Positions 8,075 to 16,020 of a DNA stretch of 64,000 nt are shown here, piece by piece. A program made the translations under genes and the position numbers. Under the pieces are notes generated by a model, which was given only the letters and a program-made list of their open reading frames with translations, made no database searches and had not been told where the DNA came from. Position 1 is the stretch's first letter, and each line of letters starts with the position of its first letter. Source of the DNA: FEN-1219 sp036563665 (GTDB lineage Bacteria; Pseudomonadota; Gammaproteobacteria; Steroidobacterales; Rariloculaceae); the NCBI GenBank assembly GCA_036563665.1, contig DATCLY010000015.1, forward strand, positions 1 to 64,000, read 5' to 3'.

Positions 8075-8562
8075 GCGAGCTCGTGGAGTGGATCGCCTCC
8101 ACCCGCCTCTCGTGGGCGGTGAACAACTACGGCTGGATCTGGCCGACGGCCGAGACGCTGCACTTCTGCGCGCTCGCGCTGATCGCGGGCGCCGTGGGGA
8201 TGCTCGACCTGCGGCTGCTGGGCGCGGTGAAGGGGCTGAGCCCCGCGCGGCTGAACGGGCTCGTGGGCTTCGGCTACCTCGGCCTGGCCGTCTCCGCGGC
8301 CACGGGCGTGCTGTTCATCGCCGGCGCTCCCGACCAGTACTTCTTCAACGCGGCGTTCCGCGTGAAGGTGGCCGCCCTGGCGCTGGCGGGCGTGAACGTG
8401 CTCGCGTTCCACGCGCTGGTCGCGCCGAAGCTCGCGGCGCTCGGGCCCGACGACGACGCGCCGCGCGCGGCGAAAGTCGTGGCGGCGCTGTCGCTCGCGC
8501 TGCTGATCGTGATCATGTGCGCGGGCCGCATGCTGACCTTCTTCCGGCCGCTATTCATCTGA
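8071..8562 (+). CDS. Four-helix integral membrane protein, second of a paralogous pair
   Basis: A 163-residue protein beginning at the ATG at 8071, which overlaps the upstream stop. Its helices are TAETLHFCALALIAGAVGML, GLVGFGYLGLAVSAATGVLF, AALALAGVNVLAFHALV and VVAALSLALLIVIMCAGRML. Topology and the first-helix histidine match the preceding protein, supporting a heterodimer of related subunits. C-terminal arginine positions (GRMLTF versus GRLLAY) also correspond. The pair with an upstream ThDP enzyme is an uncharacterised combination. A REP-like inverted repeat starts four bases after the stop and probably ends the transcript. Confidence 0.75.
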   Translation: MSELVEWIASTRLSWAVNNYGWIWPTAETLHFCALALIAGAVGMLDLRLLGAVKGLSPARLNGLVGFGYLGLAVSAATGVLFIAGAPDQYFFNAAFRVKVAALALAGVNVLAFHALVAPKLAALGPDDDAPRAAKVVAALSLALLIVIMCAGRMLTFFRPLFI

Positions 8563-8565
8563 GGA

Positions 8566-8630
8566 ATCGCGGCTCGAAAGCCGCTCCCACGAGCTTCGTT
8601 CACCGTTGGGAGCGGCTTTCGAGCCGCGAT
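8566..8630. repeat. REP-like inverted repeat (two arms)
   Basis: Two perfect 24-bp arms, 8566-8589 and 8607-8630, read inward as ATCGCGGCTCGAAAGCCG then CTCCCA and its complement, with a 17-base loop. The unit GGGAGCGGCTTTCGAGCCGCGAT recurs with small changes at 34270, 48679 and 57822. It resembles the REP elements of pseudomonads and xanthomonads. Here it follows a gene end and could act as a terminator. Confidence 0.85.
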
Positions 8631-8773
8631 CTTCCCTGCTCCCGTCCCCGATCGAAGACAGTGTCGCCGACCGGCAACGCCCGCGTCGCAAATCCGATTA
8701 TCTCATCGCCAGGATTTTCTTGTATCATGCCCGGTGTCCCGGGGGCGTAGCTCGTGAGAAGCTCATACCCCCT

Positions 8774-9727
8774 TCATGCAGACTGATCAGCGTTACGCCC
8801 TCGGGACGCTCCCGCCTGCGCGGCGCGACGCCCCCTGGCGGCCACGCGCTGGCGCCACATGATGAAGCCCGTCACGAACAGCAGCGCCGGCACGAGCCCG
8901 AGCAGCGTCCACGCGATCCGCACCCCGAGGCCGCCGAACCGGCCGAAGTGCAGCTGCACCAGCGCGAGCAGCAGCGGCTCGCCCGGCCGCTCGAAGTCGT
9001 CCGGGTTCGAATCGAGGGCGTCGATGAACCTTTCGACGGGCTCGGGGAACGCGAAGTAGGCGGCGGTGGCCGCCCAGACCACGAGCAGCGCGCCGCACCA
9101 GAAACCGAGCGCGCTGTGCAGATGCCACGCGAACCGCCGCGTCCGGGACGGCGCGCGCACGTACAGGCTCTGCCGCCAGCGCCCGCGCCCGGGCCACCAC
9201 AGCACCGCGCCCGACAGCGCGAGCGCGAGCACGAGCAGCCCGCCGATGCCGTTCACGCGCCGCCCCGAGGGGCCCGCGAGCAGATTGTCGTGCAGATCCA
9301 CGAGCCACTCGACCACGCGCAGCGTCGGCGGAAACGTGGAGCCCAGGTCCGCCCGCGCGTACGGGTCGAACAATCGCTCGTGACGCTGGCCGTTGCGCTC
9401 GAGCGCCACGCGCACGGGGCGGTCCACGCTTTGCGGCTCGCGCACCTCGAGCACCACGTGGCCCGCGTACGCGGCCTGCACCGCCGCGTGCAGCTCGCCG
9501 CCCGAGAGGCGCTCGCCCGCCACCGCCACCGTGCGCGGCACGAGCCAGACGTTGAGCTCGCGGCGGAACACCACGGCGCTGCCGCTGACGCTGATCACGA
9601 CGATGTAGACGCCGAGCACCAGCGCCACCCAGCTGTGCAGGGTGAGCAGGGCTTTTCGAAAAGGCACCGTCTGCGGGCGGTCTAGCCAGGCGCGCCACGC
9701 CCCGCCGCGGTTCGCCGCTCGCATCAT
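8774..9727 (-). CDS. PepSY-associated transmembrane protein (siderophore-uptake associated)
   Basis: A 317-residue inner membrane protein of the PepSY_TM type. Hydrophobic helices include LTLHSWVALVLGVYIVVIS near the N-terminus, GIGGLLVLALALSGAVLWWP, HLHSALGFWCGALLVVWAA and IAWTLLGLVPALLFVTGFIMW at the end, with a periplasmic PepSY-like region between the first two. Members often reduce or process ferric siderophores and sit beside TonB receptors. That is the case here, because a TonB receptor gene is divergent and 177 bases away. Conserved histidines in the helices (LHSW, DLHDN, WHLHS) would suit heme. Start is ATG 9727, with a second ATG at 9724. Confidence 0.87.
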   Translation of the reverse strand: MMRAANRGGAWRAWLDRPQTVPFRKALLTLHSWVALVLGVYIVVISVSGSAVVFRRELNVWLVPRTVAVAGERLSGGELHAAVQAAYAGHVVLEVREPQSVDRPVRVALERNGQRHERLFDPYARADLGSTFPPTLRVVEWLVDLHDNLLAGPSGRRVNGIGGLLVLALALSGAVLWWPGRGRWRQSLYVRAPSRTRRFAWHLHSALGFWCGALLVVWAATAAYFAFPEPVERFIDALDSNPDDFERPGEPLLLALVQLHFGRFGGLGVRIAWTLLGLVPALLFVTGFIMWRQRVAARGRRAAQAGASRGRNADQSA

Positions 9728-9816
9728 GCGCTCGAGCCGTGAGCCAGGACGGTGCCCGAGTATACGCCGCGGCGCCGGCGGCGGGCTCGGGGCCCTGTCC
9801 CGCCCGCGCGCCGCCC

Positions 9817-9833
9817 TGCGACAACGTGTCGCA
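9817..9833. promoter_or_regulatory. 17-bp palindrome resembling a RegA/PrrA box
   Basis: TGCGACAACGTGTCGCA is a perfect dyad, 7-bp arms with a 3-base centre. Its half sites GCGAC and GTCGC spaced by five bases fit the core recalled for RegA/PrrA/RegR sites (GCGRC, then GNCGC). It lies in the divergent promoter region of the PepSY and TonB genes, and the TonB gene is coupled to a RegB/RegA-type pair. Autoregulation of both directions is the obvious inference. Confidence 0.55.
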
Positions 9834-9904
9834 TTCCGCCCTCGCCCCCCGCCTCCTACGCTTGGAACGCATCGGCTCTTCCCGAGCCGGTCAGGGAGGA
9901 TTGG

Positions 9905-11938
9905 ATGCGACGGCGAAGCGCGCTCGCGGCCGCGCTGCTCGCTGTGGGCCTGTCGTCGAGCGCGGGCGCGGAGCAGCCGCCGGCGGAGCGCCCGGCCGAC
10001 GAGATCACGGTCATCGGCGAGCGCGACGCGGCGCTCACCGTGGACGACCTCGACGAGGCGCGCGCACGCCTCGCGCTGCGGCCGGGCGGCACCGCGCTCG
10101 TCGACGCCGCGAGCTACGCGGACCGCCGCGTCGGCACGTTGACCGACGCCCTGGGCTTCGCGCCCGGCGTGTTCGTGCAGCCGCGCTTCGGCGCAGAGGA
10201 GGCGCGCCTCTCGGTGCGCGGCTCGGGCCTGCAGCGCACGTTCCATCTGCGCGGCGTGCGCCTGCTGCAGGACGGCGTGCCCGTCACGCTCGCGGACGGC
10301 AGCGCGGACTTCCAGGCCATCGAGCCGCTAGCGGCGCGCTACGTGGAGGTGTATCGCGGCGCGAATGCGCTCGAGTACGGTGCGGCCGACTTGGGCGGCG
10401 CCATCAACTTCGTGTCGCCCACCGGACGCGATGGCGAGCGGCGAGTGCGCGTGGAAGGCGGCGCGTTCGGCTACCGTCGCGTGCACGCCGCCGGCGGCCT
10501 CGAAAGCGACGCGCGCGACGGGTTTCTGTCGCTCTCGGCCTTCGAGCAGGACGGCTTCCGCGACCACGCGCGGCAGGAGACGTACCGGCTGTTCGGCAAC
10601 TACGGGTTTCGCCACTCGCCGCGGGCCGAGACGCGCGTCTATCTCACCCACGTGCGCACGCGCTCCGAGCTGCCCGGCAGCCTCACGGCCGCGGAGCTCG
10701 CGGCCGATCGGACGCGCGCGGCGCCCGACCACGTGACGAACGATCACCGCCGCGACTTCGACTTGACCCGCGTGAGCGCTCGCACGGCGCGAATACTCGA
10801 CGGCGGCGCGCGCATCGACGCGTCGTTCTTCTACTCGCACAAGGACCTCGATCACCCGATCTTCCAGGTGCTGCGGCAGGAGAGCGCCGATTACGGGCTC
10901 GACTTGCGGTATCGCTCGGAGCGCGGCTCGGGCGAACGGCGCCGCGTGCTGCTCGCAGGCCTCTCGGCCGTGCGCGGCGAGCTCGACGACGATCGCTTCG
11001 TGAACGCGGGCGGGCGGCCCGGGGCGCGCGTCAACGCGCTCGCGCAGACGGCGTCGAGCGTGGCCGCGTTCGTCGAGCTCGAGCGCCACCTCGCGCCGGC
11101 GCTCGCGCTCGTCGCGGGCGGGCAGCTCGTCACGGCGCGGCGCGAGTCCAGGGACCGGCTCGTGACGGCATTCGACGAGAGCTTCGCGCGCAGCTACCGG
11201 CGCGTGAACCCGAAGCTCGGCGTGCGCTTCGAGGCGAGCGAAGCCGTGCAGCTCTTCGCCAACGTGAGCGGCAGCTTCGAGCCGCCGACGTTCGGTGAGC
11301 TGGCCGGCGGGCCGAACGTCACCCCCGTGGACACGCAGCGCGCGGTCACGGTCGAGACGGGCGCGCGCGTGGCCGGCGAGCGCGTGCAGGCGGACGTCGC
11401 CCTCTATCACGCGCGCGTGCACGGCGAGCTTTTGTCGCTCACCGACCTCGCGGGCGATCCGCTCGGCACCGTGAACGCGGATCGCACGCGGCATCGCGGC
11501 GCCGAGGCCGCCGTCACCTGGCGCGCCGCCGACGTCGTGACCGTGCGCGCCGCCTACTTGTGGAACGACTTCCGCTTCGACGGCGACGCGGTCTTCGGCG
11601 ACAACCGGATCGCCGGGGTTCCGCCCCACGTGCTGCGCGCGGAGGCCCGGGTCGGCGGCCCGCGGCTCTACGCCGCGCCCGGCGTCGAGTGGGTCCCCGA
11701 CGACTATCCCATCGACCACGCCGGCAGCCGACTCGCGCCGGGCTACACCGTCTGGGGCCTGCGAATCGGGGGACGGACGGCCTGGGGCGAATGGTTCGTG
11801 GACGGGCGCAACCTCGGCGACCGCGCCTACGTGGCTACGACGGGCGTGGTCGCGAACGCGGCGGGCGCGGACGTCCGGCAGCTCCTGCCGGGCGACGGCC
11901 GCGCGGTCTACGTCGGCTTCGACTGGCAGTTCGAATGA
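9905..11938 (+). CDS. TonB-dependent outer-membrane receptor
   Basis: A 677-residue receptor with a signal peptide (MRRRSALAAALLAVGLSSSAGA), a short TonB-box-like segment (DEITVIGERD), a plug domain at about residues 60-165 (RVGTLTDALGFAPGVFVQPR, VYRGANALEYGAADLGGAIN) and a 22-strand barrel ending in VYVGFDWQFE with the typical terminal aromatic. The ATG at 9905 has GGGAGGA four bases upstream; earlier in-frame starts lack a signal peptide. The PepSY neighbour suggests a ferric-siderophore cargo, not directly visible. Its stop overlaps the start of the RegB-like kinase (ATGA), so receptor and regulator are translationally coupled, which is unusual. Confidence 0.92.
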   Translation: MRRRSALAAALLAVGLSSSAGAEQPPAERPADEITVIGERDAALTVDDLDEARARLALRPGGTALVDAASYADRRVGTLTDALGFAPGVFVQPRFGAEEARLSVRGSGLQRTFHLRGVRLLQDGVPVTLADGSADFQAIEPLAARYVEVYRGANALEYGAADLGGAINFVSPTGRDGERRVRVEGGAFGYRRVHAAGGLESDARDGFLSLSAFEQDGFRDHARQETYRLFGNYGFRHSPRAETRVYLTHVRTRSELPGSLTAAELAADRTRAAPDHVTNDHRRDFDLTRVSARTARILDGGARIDASFFYSHKDLDHPIFQVLRQESADYGLDLRYRSERGSGERRRVLLAGLSAVRGELDDDRFVNAGGRPGARVNALAQTASSVAAFVELERHLAPALALVAGGQLVTARRESRDRLVTAFDESFARSYRRVNPKLGVRFEASEAVQLFANVSGSFEPPTFGELAGGPNVTPVDTQRAVTVETGARVAGERVQADVALYHARVHGELLSLTDLAGDPLGTVNADRTRHRGAEAAVTWRAADVVTVRAAYLWNDFRFDGDAVFGDNRIAGVPPHVLRAEARVGGPRLYAAPGVEWVPDDYPIDHAGSRLAPGYTVWGLRIGGRTAWGEWFVDGRNLGDRAYVATTGVVANAAGADVRQLLPGDGRAVYVGFDWQFE

Positions 11939-13272
11939 CCTCGCCCGCGCATGCCACAATGTCGACCGTGATCCCGGCATCCGTTACGCCCTCGCCCGTC
12001 TCCGGCGACGACACCGAGTCCGTCGAGGCGCTGCGCCTGCTCTGTCGCCTGCGCGGCCTCGTCGTCACGGCGCAGATCGCCGTCATCGGGCTCGTGCACT
12101 TCGGGCTCGACATCCGGCTCCCGCTGCTGCCGCTCGCCGTGACCATCGCGCTGCTCGCCGCCTGGAACGGCATCGTGCTCGCCTCGTTGCGCCGTCCGCG
12201 CGCCGTGGGACCGCTCGAGGTATTCGCGAGCCTGGTCGTGGACGTGGCCGCCTTCACATCCGTGATCTATTTCACCGGCGGCCCGACCAATCCGTTCGTG
12301 TCGCTCTACCTCGTGCCGATCTCGCTCGCGGCCGCGTCGCTGCCGCCGCGCCCCTCCTGGGGCATCGTCGCCGCCTGCGGCATCGGCTACTCGCTGCTCT
12401 GGCTCGACCACGTGCCGCTGCCGTCCGTGCACGACCGCTTCGGCGGCGACTTCGACCTGCACCTCGCCGGCATGTGGATCAACTTCCTCGTGGCGGCGGC
12501 GGTCATCGTGCTGTTCGCGGGCCGCATGGCCCGGCTCCTGCGCGAGCGCGATCAGCAGCTCGCGGTCATGCGCGAGGAGGCGCTGCGCGACCAGCAGATC
12601 GTGGAGCTCGGCACGCTCGCGGCCGGCACGGCGCACGAGCTCAACACACCGTTGTCGACGCTCGCGATGCTCGTGGAGGAGCTCGAGGAGCAGACGAGCG
12701 ACCCCGAGCAACGCGAGCGGCTCCGCGTCATGCAGGAGCAGATCGACGTCATCAACGGCCGGCTCAACGGCATCGCGCGCCGCGTGGGCGCGGAGCGCAG
12801 CGCCGGCGCGCGCCAGGCGAGCCTCGAGGAGTTCGTGGACGGGGTGATCGAGGAATGGCGCCGCATGCATCCCGAGGTCGTGGTGGAGTCGCACGTCGAC
12901 CTCGAGCACCCCTCGCTCAGGATCGCGGCGGAGGCCACCATCGAGCACGCGATCCGCAACGTCCTCGAGAACGCGGCGCACGCGAGCCTCGCGAACGGCC
13001 GCCGCGAGGTCGGCATCGCGGTCACGAACCGCGGCGCGCGGCTGTCCATCGCCGTGGCCGACGCGGGCGCCGGCCTCGATCCTGAGCTCCGGGGCGAGCT
13101 GGGCCTCAAGATCGTTTCCACCAAGGAGCGCGGGCTCGGCGTGGGCCTCATGCTGTCGCGCGCGGCGCTGCAGCGCTTCGGCGGCAAGCTCGAGCTCAAG
13201 AGCCGCCCGGCAGGAGGCGTCGAGGCCGCCATCGAGCTGCCGCTCGACGAGCTGATCGCCGATGCCCGCTGA
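11935..13272 (+). CDS. regB: RegB/PrrB-type redox sensor histidine kinase
   Basis: A 445-residue kinase with an N-terminal block of six helices (about residues 40-195) and a cytoplasmic kinase. The heptad GGPTNPF at 115-121 is the quinone-binding signature of RegB proteins. The phosphoacceptor is His234 in GTAHELNTPL, and the ATPase motifs include NVLENAAHAS, GAGLDPE and GLGVGLMLS. RegB kinases sense the ubiquinone pool and phosphorylate RegA. The redox-active cysteine known in the cytoplasmic part of Rhodobacter RegB appears absent: no cysteine lies in the linker and dimerisation region. Start ATG 11935 overlaps the receptor stop, and its end overlaps the RegA-like gene by 11 bases. The name follows family resemblance. 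Confidence 0.9.
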   Translation: MTSPAHATMSTVIPASVTPSPVSGDDTESVEALRLLCRLRGLVVTAQIAVIGLVHFGLDIRLPLLPLAVTIALLAAWNGIVLASLRRPRAVGPLEVFASLVVDVAAFTSVIYFTGGPTNPFVSLYLVPISLAAASLPPRPSWGIVAACGIGYSLLWLDHVPLPSVHDRFGGDFDLHLAGMWINFLVAAAVIVLFAGRMARLLRERDQQLAVMREEALRDQQIVELGTLAAGTAHELNTPLSTLAMLVEELEEQTSDPEQRERLRVMQEQIDVINGRLNGIARRVGAERSAGARQASLEEFVDGVIEEWRRMHPEVVVESHVDLEHPSLRIAAEATIEHAIRNVLENAAHASLANGRREVGIAVTNRGARLSIAVADAGAGLDPELRGELGLKIVSTKERGLGVGLMLSRAALQRFGGKLELKSRPAGGVEAAIELPLDELIADAR

Positions 13273-13807
13273 CCGGCCGCGCACCGTCCTCGTGGTGGAC
13301 GACGACGAGCGCTTCGCCGCCACGCTCGGCCGCTCGCTCGAACGGCGCGGGTTCGCGGTGCGGCTCGCGCACTCGGTGGAGCAGGCGCTCGCCGCGCTCG
13401 CGGAAGCGCCGCCCGAGGCGACCGTCGTGGATCTGCGAATCGGGGACGACGACGGCCTGTCGTTGATCCAGCCCCTGCGGCGCGCGGGGCCCGACATGCG
13501 GATCGTGGTGCTGACGGGCTACGCGAGCATCGCGACGGCGGTCAAGGCGGTGAAGCTCGGGGCCGACGACTATCTCGCGAAGCCCACCACGGCGGGCGCC
13601 GTGGCCGCGGCGCTCGGGCGCGGCGAAGGGACCGCGCGCGACGCGCCAGCCGCCGAACGGCCGATGTCCCCTCGCCGGCTCGAGTGGGAGCACATCCAGC
13701 GCGTGCTCGAGGAGCACGGCGGCAACGTGTCGGCCACGGCCCGCGCGCTGCAGATGCACCGGCGCACGCTGCAACGCAAGCTCGCCAAGCGGCCGGCGCC
13801 GGGCTGA
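13262..13807 (+). CDS. regA: RegA/PrrA/ActR-type response regulator
   Basis: A 181-residue regulator of the RegA family. The receiver domain has acidic DDD at 13-15, phosphoacceptor Asp57 in TVVDLRIGDDDG and Lys in LAKPTT. The C-terminal Fis-like helix-turn-helix is RRLEWEHIQRVLEEHGGNVS followed by ATARALQMHRRTLQRKLAKR. The linker between them includes the proline-rich AAERPMSP. It overlaps the kinase gene by 11 bases and is transcribed with it. A RegA-type palindrome at 9817 lies upstream of the three-gene unit. The family is sure; the regulon in this organism is not known. Confidence 0.93.
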   Translation: MPADRPRTVLVVDDDERFAATLGRSLERRGFAVRLAHSVEQALAALAEAPPEATVVDLRIGDDDGLSLIQPLRRAGPDMRIVVLTGYASIATAVKAVKLGADDYLAKPTTAGAVAAALGRGEGTARDAPAAERPMSPRRLEWEHIQRVLEEHGGNVSATARALQMHRRTLQRKLAKRPAPG

Positions 13808-13826
13808 GCGGCGCGCGCCGCGCGCG

Positions 13827-15014
13827 TCAGCCCGCCGCCGCGGCGGCAACCGCCGCCCGCTTGCGCTCGATGGCCTCGTGCAGCGTGTCGAACGACTTGA
13901 CGAATCGGGCGATGCCGTCCGTCTCGAGCCGCTGGGTGATCTCCTCGAGGCTCACGCCCAGCGAGTTCAGCGCCTTGAGCATGGCGGCCGCGCGGTCGGC
14001 GCCCTCGGTCAGACGCGGGGCGGGATCGCCGTGGTCCGCGAACGCGAGCAGCGTCTGTTGAGGCATCGTGTTGATCGTCTCGGGCCCGATCAGCGCGTCC
14101 ACGTACTTCACGTCGCTCTCGCGCGGATCCTTGGTGCTCGTGCTGGCCCACAGCAACCACTGCGGCCGCGCCCCCTGGGCCGCGAGGCGCGCGAAGCGCT
14201 TGCCGCCGAACACGTCGCGGTAGATCGCGTAGGCGCGCTTCGCGCTGGCGATGGCCACCTCGCCCCGCAGCGCCTTCGCCTCCTCGCGCCGCGGGCCCTG
14301 CTCGGCGATGAGCGTCTCGAGCCGCGGATCGACGGCCGTATCGATGCGGCTCAGGAAGAAGCTCGCGACGGAGGCGATCGAGTCCAGGGGCCGCCCGGCC
14401 GCCGCGGCCTGCTCCAGACCGTCGATGTAGGCGCCCGCCACCTCGCGGTAGCGCTCGAGCGAGAAGAGCAGCGTCACGTTGACGTTCACGCCGGCCGCAA
14501 TGAGCCGCCGCAACGCCTCGAGCCCCGCCTCCGTGCCCGGCACCTTGAGCATCACGTTGCGCCGCCCGAGCGCGGCCCAGAGCCGCTGCGCCTCGGCGAC
14601 CGTGCCTTCCGCGTCGTGCGCGAGCCGCGGCGACACCTCGAGGCTCACGAAGCCGTCCCGCCCCCCGCTCGCCTCGTACGTCGGCAGGAACAAGTCCGCC
14701 GCGGCGCCCAGATCCTCGAGCACGAGGGTTTCGTAGATCTCGCCGGCCGTGGCTCCGCGGGCCGCGAGGCGCCGAATGTCCTCGTCGTATTGATCGGTGC
14801 CCGCGATCGCCTGCTCGAAGATCGTGGGATTGGACGTGAGGCCGGATACGTGCAGCTCGGCGATGAGGCGCGCGAGCTCGCCCGAGCGGACGAGACGCCG
14901 CTCGATGTAGTCGAGCCACGCGCGCTGGCCGAGCTCCACGAGGCGTGCGAGCCGCTCGCCCGAGACCCTCGTTTCCGGCGTCGCTTGCGGATGGGTAGCT
15001 TCGTTCGTCGTCAT
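13827..15014 (-). CDS. tal: Transaldolase
   Basis: A 395-residue transaldolase that exchanges a dihydroxyacetone unit between sedoheptulose 7-phosphate and glyceraldehyde 3-phosphate in the pentose phosphate pathway. The Schiff-base lysine is Lys157 in RRNVMLKVPGTEAG, preceded by the conserved GLTSNPTIFEQAI at about 58-70. Family motifs ASTSTKDP and PETINTMPQQT are present. The longer size (near 395 versus about 320) places it in the actinobacterial/cyanobacterial-like type. It is convergent with the RegA gene, 19 bases apart. No neighbouring pentose phosphate gene is visible. Confidence 0.95.
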   Translation of the reverse strand: MTTNEATHPQATPETRVSGERLARLVELGQRAWLDYIERRLVRSGELARLIAELHVSGLTSNPTIFEQAIAGTDQYDEDIRRLAARGATAGEIYETLVLEDLGAAADLFLPTYEASGGRDGFVSLEVSPRLAHDAEGTVAEAQRLWAALGRRNVMLKVPGTEAGLEALRRLIAAGVNVNVTLLFSLERYREVAGAYIDGLEQAAAAGRPLDSIASVASFFLSRIDTAVDPRLETLIAEQGPRREEAKALRGEVAIASAKRAYAIYRDVFGGKRFARLAAQGARPQWLLWASTSTKDPRESDVKYVDALIGPETINTMPQQTLLAFADHGDPAPRLTEGADRAAAMLKALNSLGVSLEEITQRLETDGIARFVKSFDTLHEAIERKRAAVAAAAAG

Positions 15015-15084
15015 GGTGCAGATACAGCGGGTGCGGCCCAGCTCGCGCCGGGCCGCGCGTCTCCTCGAATCGGTCTGCGTAAGT

Positions 15085-15297
15085 CTACTTGGTGGGACGA
15101 GAGTAGTCGCGGTCTACCGACGGGTCGAGCTCCTTGGCCCGCGCACGGCCCTGCTCCTCGGCCCGCTCCATCTCGCGCTCTTCCTGCTCGGAGCGCGGCG
15201 CCGCATCGGGCGCCGGCTTCTTGGCCGTCTTGCTGGCCGCCTCGTTGTACTCCCGCGCCGCCGTGCGGTTGCCTTCGCCTTCGTTCCGGTTGCCCAT
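15085..15297 (-). CDS. Small conserved hydrophilic protein (NEGEGN family)
   Basis: A 70-residue, highly charged protein beginning MGNRNEGEGNRTAAREYNEA. Similar short proteins with a NEGEGNxTAAREYNE start occur as hypothetical proteins in proteobacteria; the function is unknown. It has no membrane segment and looks disordered, like a stress hydrophilin. The ATG at 15297 has an AGGAGG five bases upstream, much better than any longer start. A near-perfect sigma-54 promoter lies at 15332-15347 upstream, giving a leader of about 24 bases. It is the last gene before a convergent-free gap, and stands alone. Confidence 0.82.
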   Translation of the reverse strand: MGNRNEGEGNRTAAREYNEAASKTAKKPAPDAAPRSEQEEREMERAEEQGRARAKELDPSVDRDYSRPTK

Positions 15298-15331
15298 GGG
15301 AACCTCCTGTTCTGCGGGTGTCGGTGGGAGG

Positions 15332-15347
15332 AGCAAGGTTTGTGCCA
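15332..15347 (-). promoter_or_regulatory. Sigma-54 promoter of the small NEGEGN gene
   Basis: On the minus strand the sequence is TGGCACAAACCTTGCT, matching TGGCAC-N5-TTGCW with the invariant GG and GC 12 bases apart. Expected start site near 15321, 24 bases ahead of the ATG and leaving room for its AGGAGG. A sigma-54 promoter needs an enhancer-binding activator; none is visible in the window. Confidence 0.8.
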
Positions 15348-15462
15348 GCGCGGGTGACGGCTCGCCGTGCGGCAGGCGCGCGGCCGGTGTGAATTCGCCG
15401 GAACCCTCGGGTACCCTGCGCGTCGAACCATCCGTCGGCCTCGCCTCGGGAGAACGCAATCG

Positions 15463-15741
15463 ATGAAGTGTCCGATCGACGAGACGCCGCTCGTGATGAC
15501 CGAGCGGCAGGGCATCGAGATCGACTATTGCCCGCGATGCCGCGGCGTGTGGCTCGATCGCGGCGAGCTCGACAAGCTCATCGAGCGTTCCCACGGCGGC
15601 CCGCCGCCCGACCGGCCGTTCGCTCGCGAACACGAGCGGCCGCGTCACTACGACGACGATGACGACGATGACGACGATTACCGCTTTCGCCGCCGCCGCA
15701 AGCGCGAGTCGTTCCTGAGCGAGCTCTTCGACTTCGACTGA
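15463..15741 (+). CDS. TFIIB-type zinc-ribbon protein
   Basis: A 92-residue protein with an N-terminal zf-TFIIB zinc ribbon: MKCPIDETPL, then DYCPRCRGVWLDRGELDKLI. Zinc ligands seen are Cys3, Cys23 and Cys26; the fourth is aspartate or another residue in CPID, as in a subset of this family. The middle is an aspartate run of nine (coded by GAC/GAT repeats at 15651-15678) and then an arginine-rich RFRRRRKR and acidic tail FLSELFDFD. The role is unknown; such proteins are common solitary genes. Start ATG 15463 has a GGGAG upstream. Confidence 0.85.
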   Translation: MKCPIDETPLVMTERQGIEIDYCPRCRGVWLDRGELDKLIERSHGGPPPDRPFAREHERPRHYDDDDDDDDDYRFRRRRKRESFLSELFDFD

Positions 15742-15758
15742 TCGCTCATCGGGTCCCG

Positions 15759-15784
15759 CGGGCCGCACGTCGTCCGGCGGCCCG
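15759..15784. terminator. Hairpin after the zinc-ribbon gene
   Basis: CGGGCCGC at 15759-15766 pairs perfectly with GCGGCCCG at 15777-15784 across a 10-base loop, 18 bases past the stop codon. No T run follows. The remaining gap to 16020 contains an A-rich GCGAAAAAAATAATCG stretch near 15868, which may belong to the promoter of the next gene, but no clear -35/-10 pair is visible. Confidence 0.45.
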
Positions 15785-16020
15785 TGAGCCCGCGCCCCAC
15801 ACCTCGATCCTCGCCAACCGTCTCGGCATGCGTCGGAGCGCGTGCGCAAGACGCGTTCGCGCCTGCGAAAAAAATAATCGAAGCGGTACCGCCAGAAGAC
15901 CGCATCGTCACCGCCCGTTCATTACGCTGCCCTCCTTGAACGAGCTCGTGCTCGCGACGCTCGCGGAGGGATCGCTCCGGCGCCGCGGCAGCGAGCCGCG
16001 AGTCGAGGAAGGAAACAGCG

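Noticed and set aside
5659..8562. Long frame of about 967 codons across the ThDP enzyme and membrane pair
   Set aside because: Its first part is arginine/alanine-rich translation of the wrong frame; only its last 163 codons (from 8071) are a real gene.
8700..8773. Structured GC-rich stretch (GGGGGCGTAGCTCGTGAGAAG) as a riboswitch
   Set aside because: No match to a known riboswitch core (TPP, cobalamin or others) and it lies at the 3' end of a minus-strand gene, so at most it is a terminator region.
15651..15678. GAC/GAT run as a microsatellite or frameshift spot
   Set aside because: It is in frame and codes for the aspartate run of the zinc-ribbon protein; no frameshift is implied.
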